Part shown: one piece after another, positions 1 to 7,493 of the stretch
Layout: every line of letters starts with the position of its first letter
How positions within the stretch are numbered: position 1 is the first letter of the stretch
DNA from: an uncultured bacterium
Lineage (GTDB): Bacteria > Actinomycetota > Coriobacteriia > Coriobacteriales > Atopobiaceae
Reading direction: 5' to 3'
Assembly: GCA_905214175.1 (NCBI GenBank)
Contig: CAJMLD010000066.1
Span: 1-7,641, forward strand
Length of the DNA: 7,641 nt
Notes under the pieces: model-generated
Databases searched by the model: none
Told to the model about the DNA's origin: nothing
The model's input: the letters and a program-made list of their open reading frames with translations, nothing else
Made by a program: the position numbers and the translations under genes

Positions 1-587
1 CGTACTCCGCCATCTCGGTGGGCGGGCAGCGCTCCTACGCGCTTGCGCGCGAGGGCAAGGCACCCCAGCTGGTGGCTCGCCGCATCACGGTCTTCTCGGC
101 CAAGCTCGTCGAGATAACCTCGGTGGAAGGGCAGCTCAGCTGGATTGTGGACTTCGATGTCTCCAAGGGCACCTATGTGCGAAGCCTTGCGCGCGACATC
201 GGGCGGGCCGCTGGGTCTGCCGCGCACCTCGTGGGGCTGCGGCGCACGCGGTCTGGTTCCGTGGGGCTCGACGACTGCCTCGCCCTCGACGTTGTCGACG
301 CGGCTCATGACCCCTCTGAAGTCCTTGCCCATGCGCTCGACCCCGTTTGTGCCCTCGGCGCTCCGGTGCGGCACCTAAGCGCGCGCGAGGCGGCGGATGC
401 CGCCTGCGGCAAGCTTGTGGCTGCGGGAACGGTATGCGAGGCGGGTGGCACCGAGCGTGCCCCGCTGCCTGGCGAGCGCGTTGCCATGGTCTTTGACCAG
501 CGTCTTGTTGGCGTGTGGAGCTGTGGCAGGCGTGGCCTTGCCTGTGAGGTCAACTTTCCTGCAGGCATCACGGGGGTGCGCGCATGA
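1..587 (+). CDS. truB: tRNA pseudouridine(55) synthase TruB, C-terminal part (5' end outside window)
   Basis: TruB converts uridine 55 of the tRNA T-loop to pseudouridine in the cytoplasm. The reading frame is open from the window edge (first whole codon at 3) and gives 194 residues. Family enzymes are about 300 residues, so roughly 100 are missing, including the catalytic-aspartate motif. What remains begins in the conserved YSAISVGGQRSYALAREG segment (family pattern YSAvKxxGxxxYxxAReG). It continues through SKGTYVRSLARDIG and LRRTRSG, which match the KGTYIRSLaxDlG and LRRTxsG blocks of TruB. The last ~80 residues (after LSAREA) would be the PUA-like C-terminal region and are weakly conserved. 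The stop codon TGA (585-587) overlaps the ATG of ribF, so the two are probably translationally coupled. The GTG at 18 is internal and not a start. Identity is clear from the motifs; the missing 5' end is a window-edge effect. Confidence 0.93.
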   Translation, partial: YSAISVGGQRSYALAREGKAPQLVARRITVFSAKLVEITSVEGQLSWIVDFDVSKGTYVRSLARDIGRAAGSAAHLVGLRRTRSGSVGLDDCLALDVVDAAHDPSEVLAHALDPVCALGAPVRHLSAREAADAACGKLVAAGTVCEAGGTERAPLPGERVAMVFDQRLVGVWSCGRRGLACEVNFPAGITGVRA

Positions 588-1669
588 CGGGGGAGCCCTT
601 CTCGAGCGCTCCGGCCTGGCGCGAGCCCGCCTGGCCGCTTTCGCCTGCGGAAGCGCTTCGGTTGGCGGCGGCTTCGACCTTCTCGGGCGTGTCGCTTGGG
701 TTGGCCGCGCGCCTGCCCAATGCCACGGCCTACCTTGCCCCCGGTGTGAAGCTTGGGCCTGACCAGCGCTTTGTTTGCGTGATTGGTGCCTTTGACGGCC
801 TCCATGCCGGACATCGTGCGCTCATTGCCGCGGCTGCCGCAGATGCGCGGTCGCGCAACCTCCCCCTGGCGATTGTGACCTTCGACCCCGACCCCTCGGA
901 GGTCCTCTCCACGCGTCCGCCCGAGCGCCTGCTCTCTGACGCAGAGCGCGTTCGCGCCCTCGCGCTGGCCGATGCGGACGTCATCGTGGTGCACCACTTC
1001 ACGCCGGAGCTTGCGGCGCTTCCGTATGACCGCTACGTGACCGAGGTCCTGGGCGGCATCCTCTCGCCCGCCGCCATCCACGTGGGCGAGGACTTCCGCT
1101 TTGGCGCCGGTGGGGCGGGGACGGTCGCAGCTATGTCGCGCTTGGGCGAGCAGCGGCACTTCGACGTCTGCGGGCACGCCCTCGTGACGGCGGAGGGCAG
1201 TCCTGTCTCGGCCACGCGTGTGCGCGGGCTTCTTGGCGAGGGCAAGGTCGAAAAGGCCGCCGAGCTCCTGCTTCGTCACCACTTCCTGGGCGGGCGGATT
1301 GTCCACGGCCGCGGCGAGGGCACCTCCTTTGGCTTCCCCACGGCAAACGTCGAGCTGGATGGCCGTGACTGCCTGCCCGCCAACGGTGTCTATGCCTGTC
1401 TCGCCATCATTGACGGGCGCGTCTGGCCGGCGGCGGTCAACGTGGGCGCGCCGCCGTCCTTTGACGTGGCCGCCCACCCCATGCTCGAGGCAAACCTCGT
1501 GGGCTTCTCGGGAGACATCTACGGCGAAGACGCCCGCGTGGTGTTCCTTCGCCACCTTCGCGCCTCTCGTCGATTCGACTCGCTCGCCGAGCTGGAATCT
1601 GCTGTGTTGGGGAACATCCAATGGGTACGGGAGAACGTCGGGGAGGAGTGCGTGGGGGTGGTCGCGTGA
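584..1669 (+). CDS. ribF: Bifunctional riboflavin kinase / FMN adenylyltransferase
   Basis: RibF phosphorylates riboflavin to FMN and then adenylates FMN to FAD. The 361-residue product shows both domains in the usual order. The N-terminal nucleotidyltransferase has GAFDGLHAGH at 68-77 (the GxFDGxHxGH nucleotide-binding motif), VGEDFRFG at 167-174 and VSATRVR at 208-214 (family ISSTxIR, here with Ala for the second Ser). The C-terminal flavokinase has GRIVHGRGEGTSFGFPTAN at 237-255 (PTAN motif), NGVY at 267-270, NVGAPPSF at 286-293, and LEANLVGF from 301 with the expected catalytic Glu302, followed by DIYG. Family members are about 300-320 residues. The surplus is an Ala/Leu-rich N-terminal stretch of about 55 residues before the nucleotidyltransferase core. 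Start at ATG 584 is chosen because it overlaps the truB stop (ATGA) and the extension is coding-like; a weak G-rich site lies at 572-576. A shorter start at GTG 746 is possible. The gene overlaps dnaG by 4 nt. Confidence 0.95.
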   Translation: MTGEPFSSAPAWREPAWPLSPAEALRLAAASTFSGVSLGLAARLPNATAYLAPGVKLGPDQRFVCVIGAFDGLHAGHRALIAAAAADARSRNLPLAIVTFDPDPSEVLSTRPPERLLSDAERVRALALADADVIVVHHFTPELAALPYDRYVTEVLGGILSPAAIHVGEDFRFGAGGAGTVAAMSRLGEQRHFDVCGHALVTAEGSPVSATRVRGLLGEGKVEKAAELLLRHHFLGGRIVHGRGEGTSFGFPTANVELDGRDCLPANGVYACLAIIDGRVWPAAVNVGAPPSFDVAAHPMLEANLVGFSGDIYGEDARVVFLRHLRASRRFDSLAELESAVLGNIQWVRENVGEECVGVVA

Positions 1670-3648
1670 TCAGCGACGAGGACAAGGAGCGGGTTCGCCA
1701 GGCCACCGACATCGTGCAGCTGGTGGGCGAGACGGTCGAGCTGCGCCAGCGCGGCCGCGAGTTCTGGGGATGCTGCCCCTTCCACCACGAGAAGACCCCC
1801 TCGTTCAAGGTGGATCCGGCAACGGGCCTCTGGCACTGCTTTGGGGCGTGCAGCGAGGGCGGCGACGTCTTCAAGTACGTGATGAAGCGCGAGAACCTCT
1901 CGTTTCCTGACTCCATCCGCTACCTGGCAGATCGCGCGGGCATCGAGCTTACCGAGGACAGGGGGGCGGCCCGTGGGCCGCGCAAGAACCGCCTGATCGA
2001 GGCCCTCACGCTGGCAGACGACTACTACCACACCATGCTCATGCGCGGTCGCGGCGAGGGGCCCGCCGCCGCGCGCGCCTACCTTGCCGGGCGTGGCTTT
2101 GGCTCGGACGTGTGCCGTCGCTGGCACCTTGGCTACGCGCCTGGACGCGGCGCGCTCGTCGCGTACCTGCGCGGGAAGGGCTTTAGCCCCAAGGAGCTCA
2201 TCGCCGCCAACCTTGCCGTGGAGCGCTCGGGGCGCCTTGCCGACTGGTTCTACGACCGGGCGATGTTCCCCATCCACGACGAGCAGGGCAGGACCATTGC
2301 CTTTGGCGGCCGCATCCTGCGTCCGGCCAACAACGCGCCCAAGTACCTCAACACCCGTGACACCACGGTCTTCAACAAGGGCAAGCACCTCTTTGCCTAC
2401 GACCGCGCCAAGGAGACCATGGCGGCAACCGGGACGGCCATTGTCTGCGAGGGCTACACCGACGTCATCGCCATGCACGAGGCCGGCTTCACCAACGCGG
2501 TGGCGGCGCTGGGGACGGCCTTCCGCATCGACCACATCCGGCTCATGGAGCGCCAGCGCGTCTCTCGCATCATCTGCATGTTTGACGGCGACGAGGCAGG
2601 TCAGCGTGCGGCCGAGCGTGCGGTGCAGTTCATCGACAAGACCTCGGCCTCGATGGTCTGCGTGGTGCTGCCGGACGGCCAGGACCCCATGGAGTTCCTC
2701 TCGTCCCACGATGCCTCTGCCATGCAGGCCGAACTCGATGCCGCCGTGCCGCTGATGGACTTCGTCTTCACCAAGCGCCTGGCCGGCTACGACCTCTCGG
2801 CGCCCGGCAGGCGCGTCAAGGCCCTGGACGAGATGGCCCAGCTCCTGGCGCCGCTTAAGAACTCAGTGCTGCTCGACGAGTACGCCACGCAGCTCGCAGA
2901 TGCCCTGGGGATGGATGTTGCCGAGACAAAGCGTGTGATTCGCGAGAAGCCCGTGAAGGCGGCCGAGCCCGAGGAGCGGGAGCGCCGCCGCGAGGCCGCC
3001 CCCAGGCCGAGGACGGCTGGCCCCTGGCAGGCGCCCTCGGCACCGGAACCCGAGGACGCCTACGTGCCCGAGGACTACGTTCCGGCCGACGCCTACGAGG
3101 ACGGCGGCGTCCCCGTAGCCGCCGCGACCGCAGGCGGTGCTCCCGCTGCGGGCGGCGGTTCCTTCTCGGTCTCGCGCATGCTCTCGGGCGACGAGCGCAT
3201 GCAGGTCGCCGTGGAGCGCGAGCTCCTCTCGATGCTCGCTGCCATGCCCGACGAGGTGCGGCCCTACGCTGACCGCCTCGCTGACGTGATGTGGGCGGAC
3301 GGCCGCCACGAGGGGATGGCGTGGGCCATGCTCGCCACACCGGAGGGCACCGCGCCTGCAGACGTGGTGGCCGCCGCGACGGCCGTCGAGCCAGACGCGC
3401 CGCAGATTCTCTCGTCCGGCCGCGTGGTCTCGAGCCCCGGCATGGATGCGCACGAGAAGGTCGCGTTTCTCGTCGATTCGGTCGAGCTCTACTCGTGCAA
3501 GCGGCGCGTGCGCGAGATCAAGGCGCGGCTGCGCCAGGCTGGTGACGCGGGCGGCGAGGACGCCGAGGCGCTCTTCGAGCAGGCCACTGCGCTCCAGAAG
3601 CGTATTAATGAGCTGACGAAGAAACTTTCTGCTGTTGTCGAGCAGTAA
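1666..3648 (+). CDS. dnaG: DNA primase DnaG
   Basis: DnaG makes the RNA primers for replication and works with the replicative helicase. From GTG 1666 the product is 660 residues. Domains in order: a CHC2 zinc-binding domain at about 1-95, with CPFHHEKTPSF (C37, H40) and HCFGACSEGGD (C58, C62); a catalytic core with RAMFPIHDEQGRTIAFGGR at 198-216 and KYLNTRDTTVFNKG at 226-239; the Toprim fold with EGYTDV at 262-267 and FDGDEAG at 306-312 (acidic residues E262, D307, D309); a low-complexity Pro/Ala/Glu linker at about 435-505; and a helical C-terminal region, the expected helicase-binding part. The second cysteine pair is CxxxC rather than the usual CxxC. GTG 1666 is preferred because family proteins begin just before a xxDxxRVRxAxDIV segment and because it forms a GTGA overlap with the ribF stop. 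In-frame ATG 1621 (675 residues) and GTG 1648 are alternatives. The GGGAGGAG at 1641-1648 is too far from 1666 to be ideal, while a G-rich stretch at 1654-1661 is closer. Confidence 0.95.
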   Translation: MISDEDKERVRQATDIVQLVGETVELRQRGREFWGCCPFHHEKTPSFKVDPATGLWHCFGACSEGGDVFKYVMKRENLSFPDSIRYLADRAGIELTEDRGAARGPRKNRLIEALTLADDYYHTMLMRGRGEGPAAARAYLAGRGFGSDVCRRWHLGYAPGRGALVAYLRGKGFSPKELIAANLAVERSGRLADWFYDRAMFPIHDEQGRTIAFGGRILRPANNAPKYLNTRDTTVFNKGKHLFAYDRAKETMAATGTAIVCEGYTDVIAMHEAGFTNAVAALGTAFRIDHIRLMERQRVSRIICMFDGDEAGQRAAERAVQFIDKTSASMVCVVLPDGQDPMEFLSSHDASAMQAELDAAVPLMDFVFTKRLAGYDLSAPGRRVKALDEMAQLLAPLKNSVLLDEYATQLADALGMDVAETKRVIREKPVKAAEPEERERRREAAPRPRTAGPWQAPSAPEPEDAYVPEDYVPADAYEDGGVPVAAATAGGAPAAGGGSFSVSRMLSGDERMQVAVERELLSMLAAMPDEVRPYADRLADVMWADGRHEGMAWAMLATPEGTAPADVVAAATAVEPDAPQILSSGRVVSSPGMDAHEKVAFLVDSVELYSCKRRVREIKARLRQAGDAGGEDAEALFEQATALQKRINELTKKLSAVVEQ

Positions 3649-3661
3649 AAACGGGTAGCAT
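3635..3661 (+). promoter_or_regulatory. Possible weak internal promoter for rpoD
   Basis: TTGTCG at 3635-3640 and TAGCAT at 3656-3661 resemble -35 and -10 elements, but the spacer is only 15 nt and neither match is strong. The segment overlaps the dnaG 3' end, where codon use abruptly loses its G/C-ending bias, which is what a superimposed regulatory signal could cause. dnaG-rpoD pairs in other bacteria often carry internal promoters for the sigma gene. This is a suggestion only. Confidence 0.2.
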
Positions 3662-3680
3662 TCTGAAGGTTACTGCGTCG

Positions 3681-3686
3681 AAGGGA
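3681..3686 (+). promoter_or_regulatory. Ribosome binding site deciding the TTG start of rpoD
   Basis: AAGGGA lies 5 nt upstream of TTG 3692. An in-frame TAG at 3656-3658 closes the frame upstream, and no ATG, GTG or other TTG codon lies between that stop and 3692. The TTG is therefore the first possible start and it keeps the whole sigma-1.1 region. The next in-frame ATG lies much further in and would remove that region. Confidence 0.65.
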
Positions 3687-3691
3687 ATAAC

Positions 3692-5078
<1,387 letters not shown>

Positions 5079-5080
<2 letters not shown>

Positions 5081-5089
5081 CGCTTCTCG
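5079..5089. repeat. 11-bp direct repeat, copy 1 (AGCGCTTCTCG)
   Basis: This copy starts inside the rpoD stop codon. The same 11 bases recur at 5187-5197, where they encode the end of yaaA on the opposite strand. A 10-base version without the leading A is at 6157-6166. The repeat is short and may be chance. Confidence 0.35.
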
Positions 5090-5108
5090 TACATGGTTGC
5101 TGAGAAGG

Positions 5109-5150
5109 CCTGCCCTTCGGCGTCGATATTGGCGCCGGAGGGCAGGTTTC
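5109..5150 (+). terminator. Rho-independent-type terminator after rpoD
   Basis: The left arm 5109-5122 pairs with 5133-5146 to give a 14-bp stem with a single T-G wobble (5117/5138) and a 10-nt loop. The plus-strand tail is short (TTTCGT), so termination relies mainly on stem stability. The stem begins 28 nt after the rpoD stop and lies between convergent rpoD and yaaA. On the minus strand the sequence after the stem (CCTTCTC) has no T-run, so it probably serves mainly the truB-ribF-dnaG-rpoD block. Confidence 0.8.
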
Positions 5151-5184
5151 GTACGGAGTTGCTGCTAAAAGCGGCCCCGTGGCG

Positions 5185-5973
5185 TCAGCGCTTCTCGCTA
5201 TAGCGCACAAACGTGAGTGTCTCGGCGTCGGAACGGCTGCGGTCCGAGCGGTACCCGCGCTCGGCGAAGCCCGCGAGCTGCTCGGCCTTCTCAACGTCCT
5301 TCTCGGCGCACCACCGCACAAAGGCGCCGCGTGCCGCCTTTGCCTCGGTCGCGCGCTGGACAACGCGACCGTCAGATGCGCGAGCCTCCCCAAAGATGCA
5401 GGTAACAACCGGTAGGCCGGCTTTTCTCGCCCAGGGGACCACGGCCTTTGCGTACTCCTGCGAGGCTACGTTCACAATGATGTCCGCACCGTCAGCGACC
5501 ATCGCCTCGAGCAGTCGCGTCCCCCAGAACTCGTAGAGGTCGCGCTGTCCCGCCACGGAAAGCCTTGCCTGCATCTCGAGCCGGTAGGGCACCACGCCGT
5601 CAAACGGGCGGAGAACCCCATACATCCCAGAGAGAATGCGCAGGTGAGACGAGAGCCACTCCAGCTCACGCTCGGTCATGACCTGCGGGGCAAGGTGCTG
5701 GTACTGTATGCCCACATACGTGAGGACGGCGGGGGAGAGCAGCCGCGGGTCTCTCGCCATATCCTCTGGCATGGTGGCAACCCGGTTCCAGTTGGGCCGC
5801 GCGAGCGCGTCGCTGCAGCGCCAGAGGTCGCGTGCCTGCTCGTAGCCAAGCGAGCGGAGCGTCCTGGCAAGTAGCTGCGCGTCGGCGAGAAACTCCGGAC
5901 GCGTGTCCGCGTAAGGCGGGCCCTCGACAACGTCCATCCGTTTCGCGGGCGATATCACGAGCATCAAAGCCAT
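5185..5973 (-). CDS. yaaA: Peroxide stress protein YaaA (DUF328/UPF0246 family)
   Basis: YaaA-family proteins limit damage during hydrogen peroxide stress; in E. coli the protein lowers the pool of unincorporated iron. No enzymatic reaction is firmly assigned here. From ATG 5973 the product is 262 residues, the usual family size. Recognisable blocks are ISPAKRMD at 7-14, YVGIQYQHLAP at 86-96, LRILSGMYGVLRPFDGV at 111-127 followed by PYRLEMQARL at 129-138, DLYEFWG at 145-151, VNVASQEYAKAV at 167-178 and AKAARGAFVRW at 211-221, ending in a FxRY-type tail. These match the family order closely. The frame stays open upstream to 6069, but the extra 32 residues are not family-like, and a good ribosome binding site precedes 5973. 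Met4 (5964) is an alternative start. The gene is convergent with rpoD and divergent from the NimA-like gene. Confidence 0.93.
   Translation of the reverse strand: MALMLVISPAKRMDVVEGPPYADTRPEFLADAQLLARTLRSLGYEQARDLWRCSDALARPNWNRVATMPEDMARDPRLLSPAVLTYVGIQYQHLAPQVMTERELEWLSSHLRILSGMYGVLRPFDGVVPYRLEMQARLSVAGQRDLYEFWGTRLLEAMVADGADIIVNVASQEYAKAVVPWARKAGLPVVTCIFGEARASDGRVVQRATEAKAARGAFVRWCAEKDVEKAEQLAGFAERGYRSDRSRSDAETLTFVRYSEKR
5187..5197. repeat. 11-bp direct repeat, copy 2 (AGCGCTTCTCG)
   Basis: Identical to 5079-5089. It covers the last codons of yaaA on the minus strand and runs into a 10-bp palindrome CGCTATAGCG at 5196-5205. The two copies bracket the terminator between the convergent genes. 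Confidence 0.35.
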
Positions 5974-5980
5974 GTCGGCG

Positions 5981-5986
5981 CCTTTC
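5981..5986 (-). promoter_or_regulatory. Ribosome binding site deciding the yaaA start
   Basis: Read on the minus strand this is GAAAGG, 7 nt before the ATG at 5973. It supports that start over the longer frame opening at 6069 and over Met4. Confidence 0.65.
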
Positions 5987-6221
5987 GACCACACGTCCAA
6001 ACGTCCTGCGTAACGTACCAGCCAAACCCAGAGTGATGCACGAGCTCCTTCGATTGTGCGAGAAATCAAGGCCAGCCCGATGCGTCAACGTAGAATTTTA
6101 TGTAACAAAGACGGGTCCGATGCGGTTGGCCGGGCGTTGGACGTGCAAGCTTGACCGCGCTTCTCGGGGGTCGGCGTTTCCCGGGGGCAATGTCACACGG
6201 CTTGCATCGTACGGCTCGCAG
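5987..6221. promoter_or_regulatory. Divergent intergenic region between yaaA and the NimA-like gene
   Basis: Neither strand holds a convincing gene here. The promoters of both flanking, divergently transcribed genes should lie in this stretch. The most distinctive part is an AT-rich island at 6085-6110 (7 G/C of 26) in otherwise GC-rich DNA, containing TAGAAT (6091-6096) and TATGTA (6099-6104) on the plus strand and TAAAAT on the minus strand as possible -10 elements. No good -35 sits at 16-18 nt from any of them. The 8-mer CCGATGCG occurs at 6077-6084 and again at 6117-6124, one copy on each side of the island. On the minus strand TTGACG (6083-6088) looks like a -35 but lacks a matching -10. 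Confidence 0.45.
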
Positions 6222-6232
6222 AGAGGTGAACC

Positions 6233-6700
6233 ATGTTCAGGCAGATGAGGCGCTTCAAACAGCAGCTTTCCCAGGAGGAGTGCGAGCAGATCCTGCTTGC
6301 CGAGCGTCGCGGGGTCCTCGCGGTTCACGGCGAGGACGGCTACCCGTATGGCGTCCCCATGGATTACCTGTATGAGCAGGGGAGGATTTACTTCCACGGC
6401 GCCAAGGAAGGTCACAAGCTCGACGCGATCAAGGCTGACAATCGCGTGTCGTTCACGGTTGTCGACCAGGGCGTGCAGGTCGAGGGCAAGCAGGGTCCCG
6501 ACGTGAGGAGCGTCATCGTCTTCGGGCACATCGCGCTCATGGAGACGACCTCGGAGGCCCTCGAGATTGCCCGCCGCCTAGGCGAGAAGTACGACCCCGT
6601 GGACTTTGTTGCCGACGAGCTTGTCCGCACCGAGAAGCGCCTGCAGATGCTCGAGCTTGTCGTGGACCACATGACCGGCAAGCGCGTGAACGAGTCGTAG
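6233..6700 (+). CDS. Pyridoxamine 5'-phosphate oxidase-like / NimA-family flavin-binding protein
   Basis: The 155-residue product fits the small split-barrel FMN-binding proteins related to pyridoxamine 5'-phosphate oxidase, in particular the NimA-like subgroup common in anaerobes. It begins MFRQMRRFKQQLSQEEC, followed by RGVLAVHGEDGYPYGVPMDY at 26-45, then RIYFHGAKEGHKLDAIKADN at 51-70 and VSFTVVDQGV at 72-81. These are the paired barrel strands and the basic His/Lys segment expected at the cofactor/substrate site. The C-terminal third is helical (LEIARRLGEKYDP, then VRTEKRLQMLELVVDHMTGK). The substrate is not known. Some Nim proteins reduce nitroimidazoles, but most chromosomal homologues have no proven role, so none is claimed. 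The start ATG 6233 has a good ribosome site, AGAGGTGA at 6222-6229. It is divergent from yaaA, and the spacer to the next gene has no clear terminator. Confidence 0.88.
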   Translation: MFRQMRRFKQQLSQEECEQILLAERRGVLAVHGEDGYPYGVPMDYLYEQGRIYFHGAKEGHKLDAIKADNRVSFTVVDQGVQVEGKQGPDVRSVIVFGHIALMETTSEALEIARRLGEKYDPVDFVADELVRTEKRLQMLELVVDHMTGKRVNES

Positions 6701-6741
6701 GCGAGCCTTTCTCGCACGTCGCGTGCGTGCACGAGTGCACG
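6701..6741 (+). other. Cluster of small stem-loops after the NimA-like gene
   Basis: Three short perfect inverted repeats lie end to end: GCGAG/CTCGC (6701-6705 with 6711-6715), GCACG/CGTGC (6714-6718 with 6722-6726) and CGTGCA/TGCACG (6726-6731 with 6736-6741). Neighbouring stems share bases, so not all can form at once. No T-run follows, so this is not a classic intrinsic terminator. It could stabilise an mRNA end or be compositional noise. Confidence 0.35.
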
Positions 6742-6776
6742 GCTGAACGGCAGGGCAAAGCAAGCAGGGAGTGAAC

Positions 6777-7493
6777 GTGGTACTAGCAGGAGCCCTCATT
6801 AACGGTCTTGAGGCAGCGGTTGGAGGTACTCTCGGCCTTCTCTTCAAGGGGCGAGTTTCCGAGCGCCTTGGGGACTTTCTCCTCAAGGGACAGGGGCTCG
6901 CCGTGGTTCTGGTGGCCGTCCAGGGCATGATGCGCGGCGGCAACGTTGCCATTGTCACGCTGTCGCTGGCGCTTGGCTCTGTGATTGGCCTGGGGATCGA
7001 CATCGACGCGCGGATCCGCTCGTTGGGCGACTGGGCCCAGCGGCGCCTCAACCAGGCGTTTGCTGGCTCGAAGCGGTTGGGGAACTTCTCGGATGGGTTT
7101 GTGACGGCTTCGATCTTCACCTGCACGGGGGCCATGGCCATCGTGGGGTCGCTCTCTAGCGGCATCTCGCTCGATCACGCGACCCTCATCTCGAAGGGCG
7201 TCATCGACCTTGCCGTTTGCCTGCCCATGGCGGCGACCATGGGCATTGGCGTGCCTTTTTGCGGGGTGAGCCTTGTTGTGTACGAGGGAATCCTTTCCGT
7301 TGCGGCAAGCCTGGTGGGGTCGTTTCTCACCGACGCTGTGGTCACCGAGGTCGCCGTCACGGGATCCACGCTGTTGCTCGCCGTTGGCACCAACCTTCTT
7401 GGCGTGACCGACATCAAGGTGGCCAACCTCATCCCTGCGGCATTTGTCCCCATTCTTCTGGTTCCCGTCGCGACGGCGCTTGGCCTGATGTAG
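6777..7493 (+). CDS. DUF554 (YqgA-like) integral membrane protein
   Basis: The 238-residue, strongly hydrophobic protein matches the DUF554 family, whose function is not established; a transport role has been supposed. Features typical of the family are GALINGLEAAVGGTLGLLFK at 5-24 (usual xGTxxN start), FSDGFVTASIFTCTGAMAIV at 104-123 followed by GSLSSG, a KGVIDL block at 140-145, a GIGVPFCG block at 157-164, VVYEGIL at 167-173, and the ending VANLIPAAFVPIL at 215-227. Hydrophobic stretches at about 2-22, 38-52, 56-74, 108-127, 145-168, 171-184, 191-209 and 219-236 suggest six to eight membrane segments. GTG 6777 is preferred: AGGGAG at 6766-6771 sits 5 nt upstream and the N-terminus then matches the family. 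GTG 6771, two codons earlier, would overlap that site. It follows the NimA-like gene by 76 nt on the same strand and could be co-transcribed. Confidence 0.9.
   Translation: MVLAGALINGLEAAVGGTLGLLFKGRVSERLGDFLLKGQGLAVVLVAVQGMMRGGNVAIVTLSLALGSVIGLGIDIDARIRSLGDWAQRRLNQAFAGSKRLGNFSDGFVTASIFTCTGAMAIVGSLSSGISLDHATLISKGVIDLAVCLPMAATMGIGVPFCGVSLVVYEGILSVAASLVGSFLTDAVVTEVAVTGSTLLLAVGTNLLGVTDIKVANLIPAAFVPILLVPVATALGLM

Noticed and set aside
305..1621. Long minus-strand open frame (438 residues) opposite truB/ribF
   Set aside because: It is an antisense shadow in GC-rich coding DNA: Arg/Ala/Pro/His-rich, no recognisable domain, and it lies opposite two clearly identified genes.
1519..2709. Long minus-strand open frame (396 residues) opposite dnaG
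   Set aside because: Same cause; composition is compositional noise and the sense strand carries conserved primase motifs throughout.
5974..6069. N-terminal extension of YaaA from the ATG at 6069
   Set aside because: The added 32 residues do not resemble the family, and a well-spaced GAAAGG site points to 5973.
6151..6156. TTGACC as a -35 box for the NimA-like gene
   Set aside because: No -10-like hexamer occurs 16-18 nt downstream; the sequence there is GC-rich.
5832..6248. Plus-strand open frame (138 residues) across the yaaA start and the intergenic region
   Set aside because: It overlaps yaaA antisense and runs into the NimA-like gene in another frame; no family features and Arg/Pro-rich noise.
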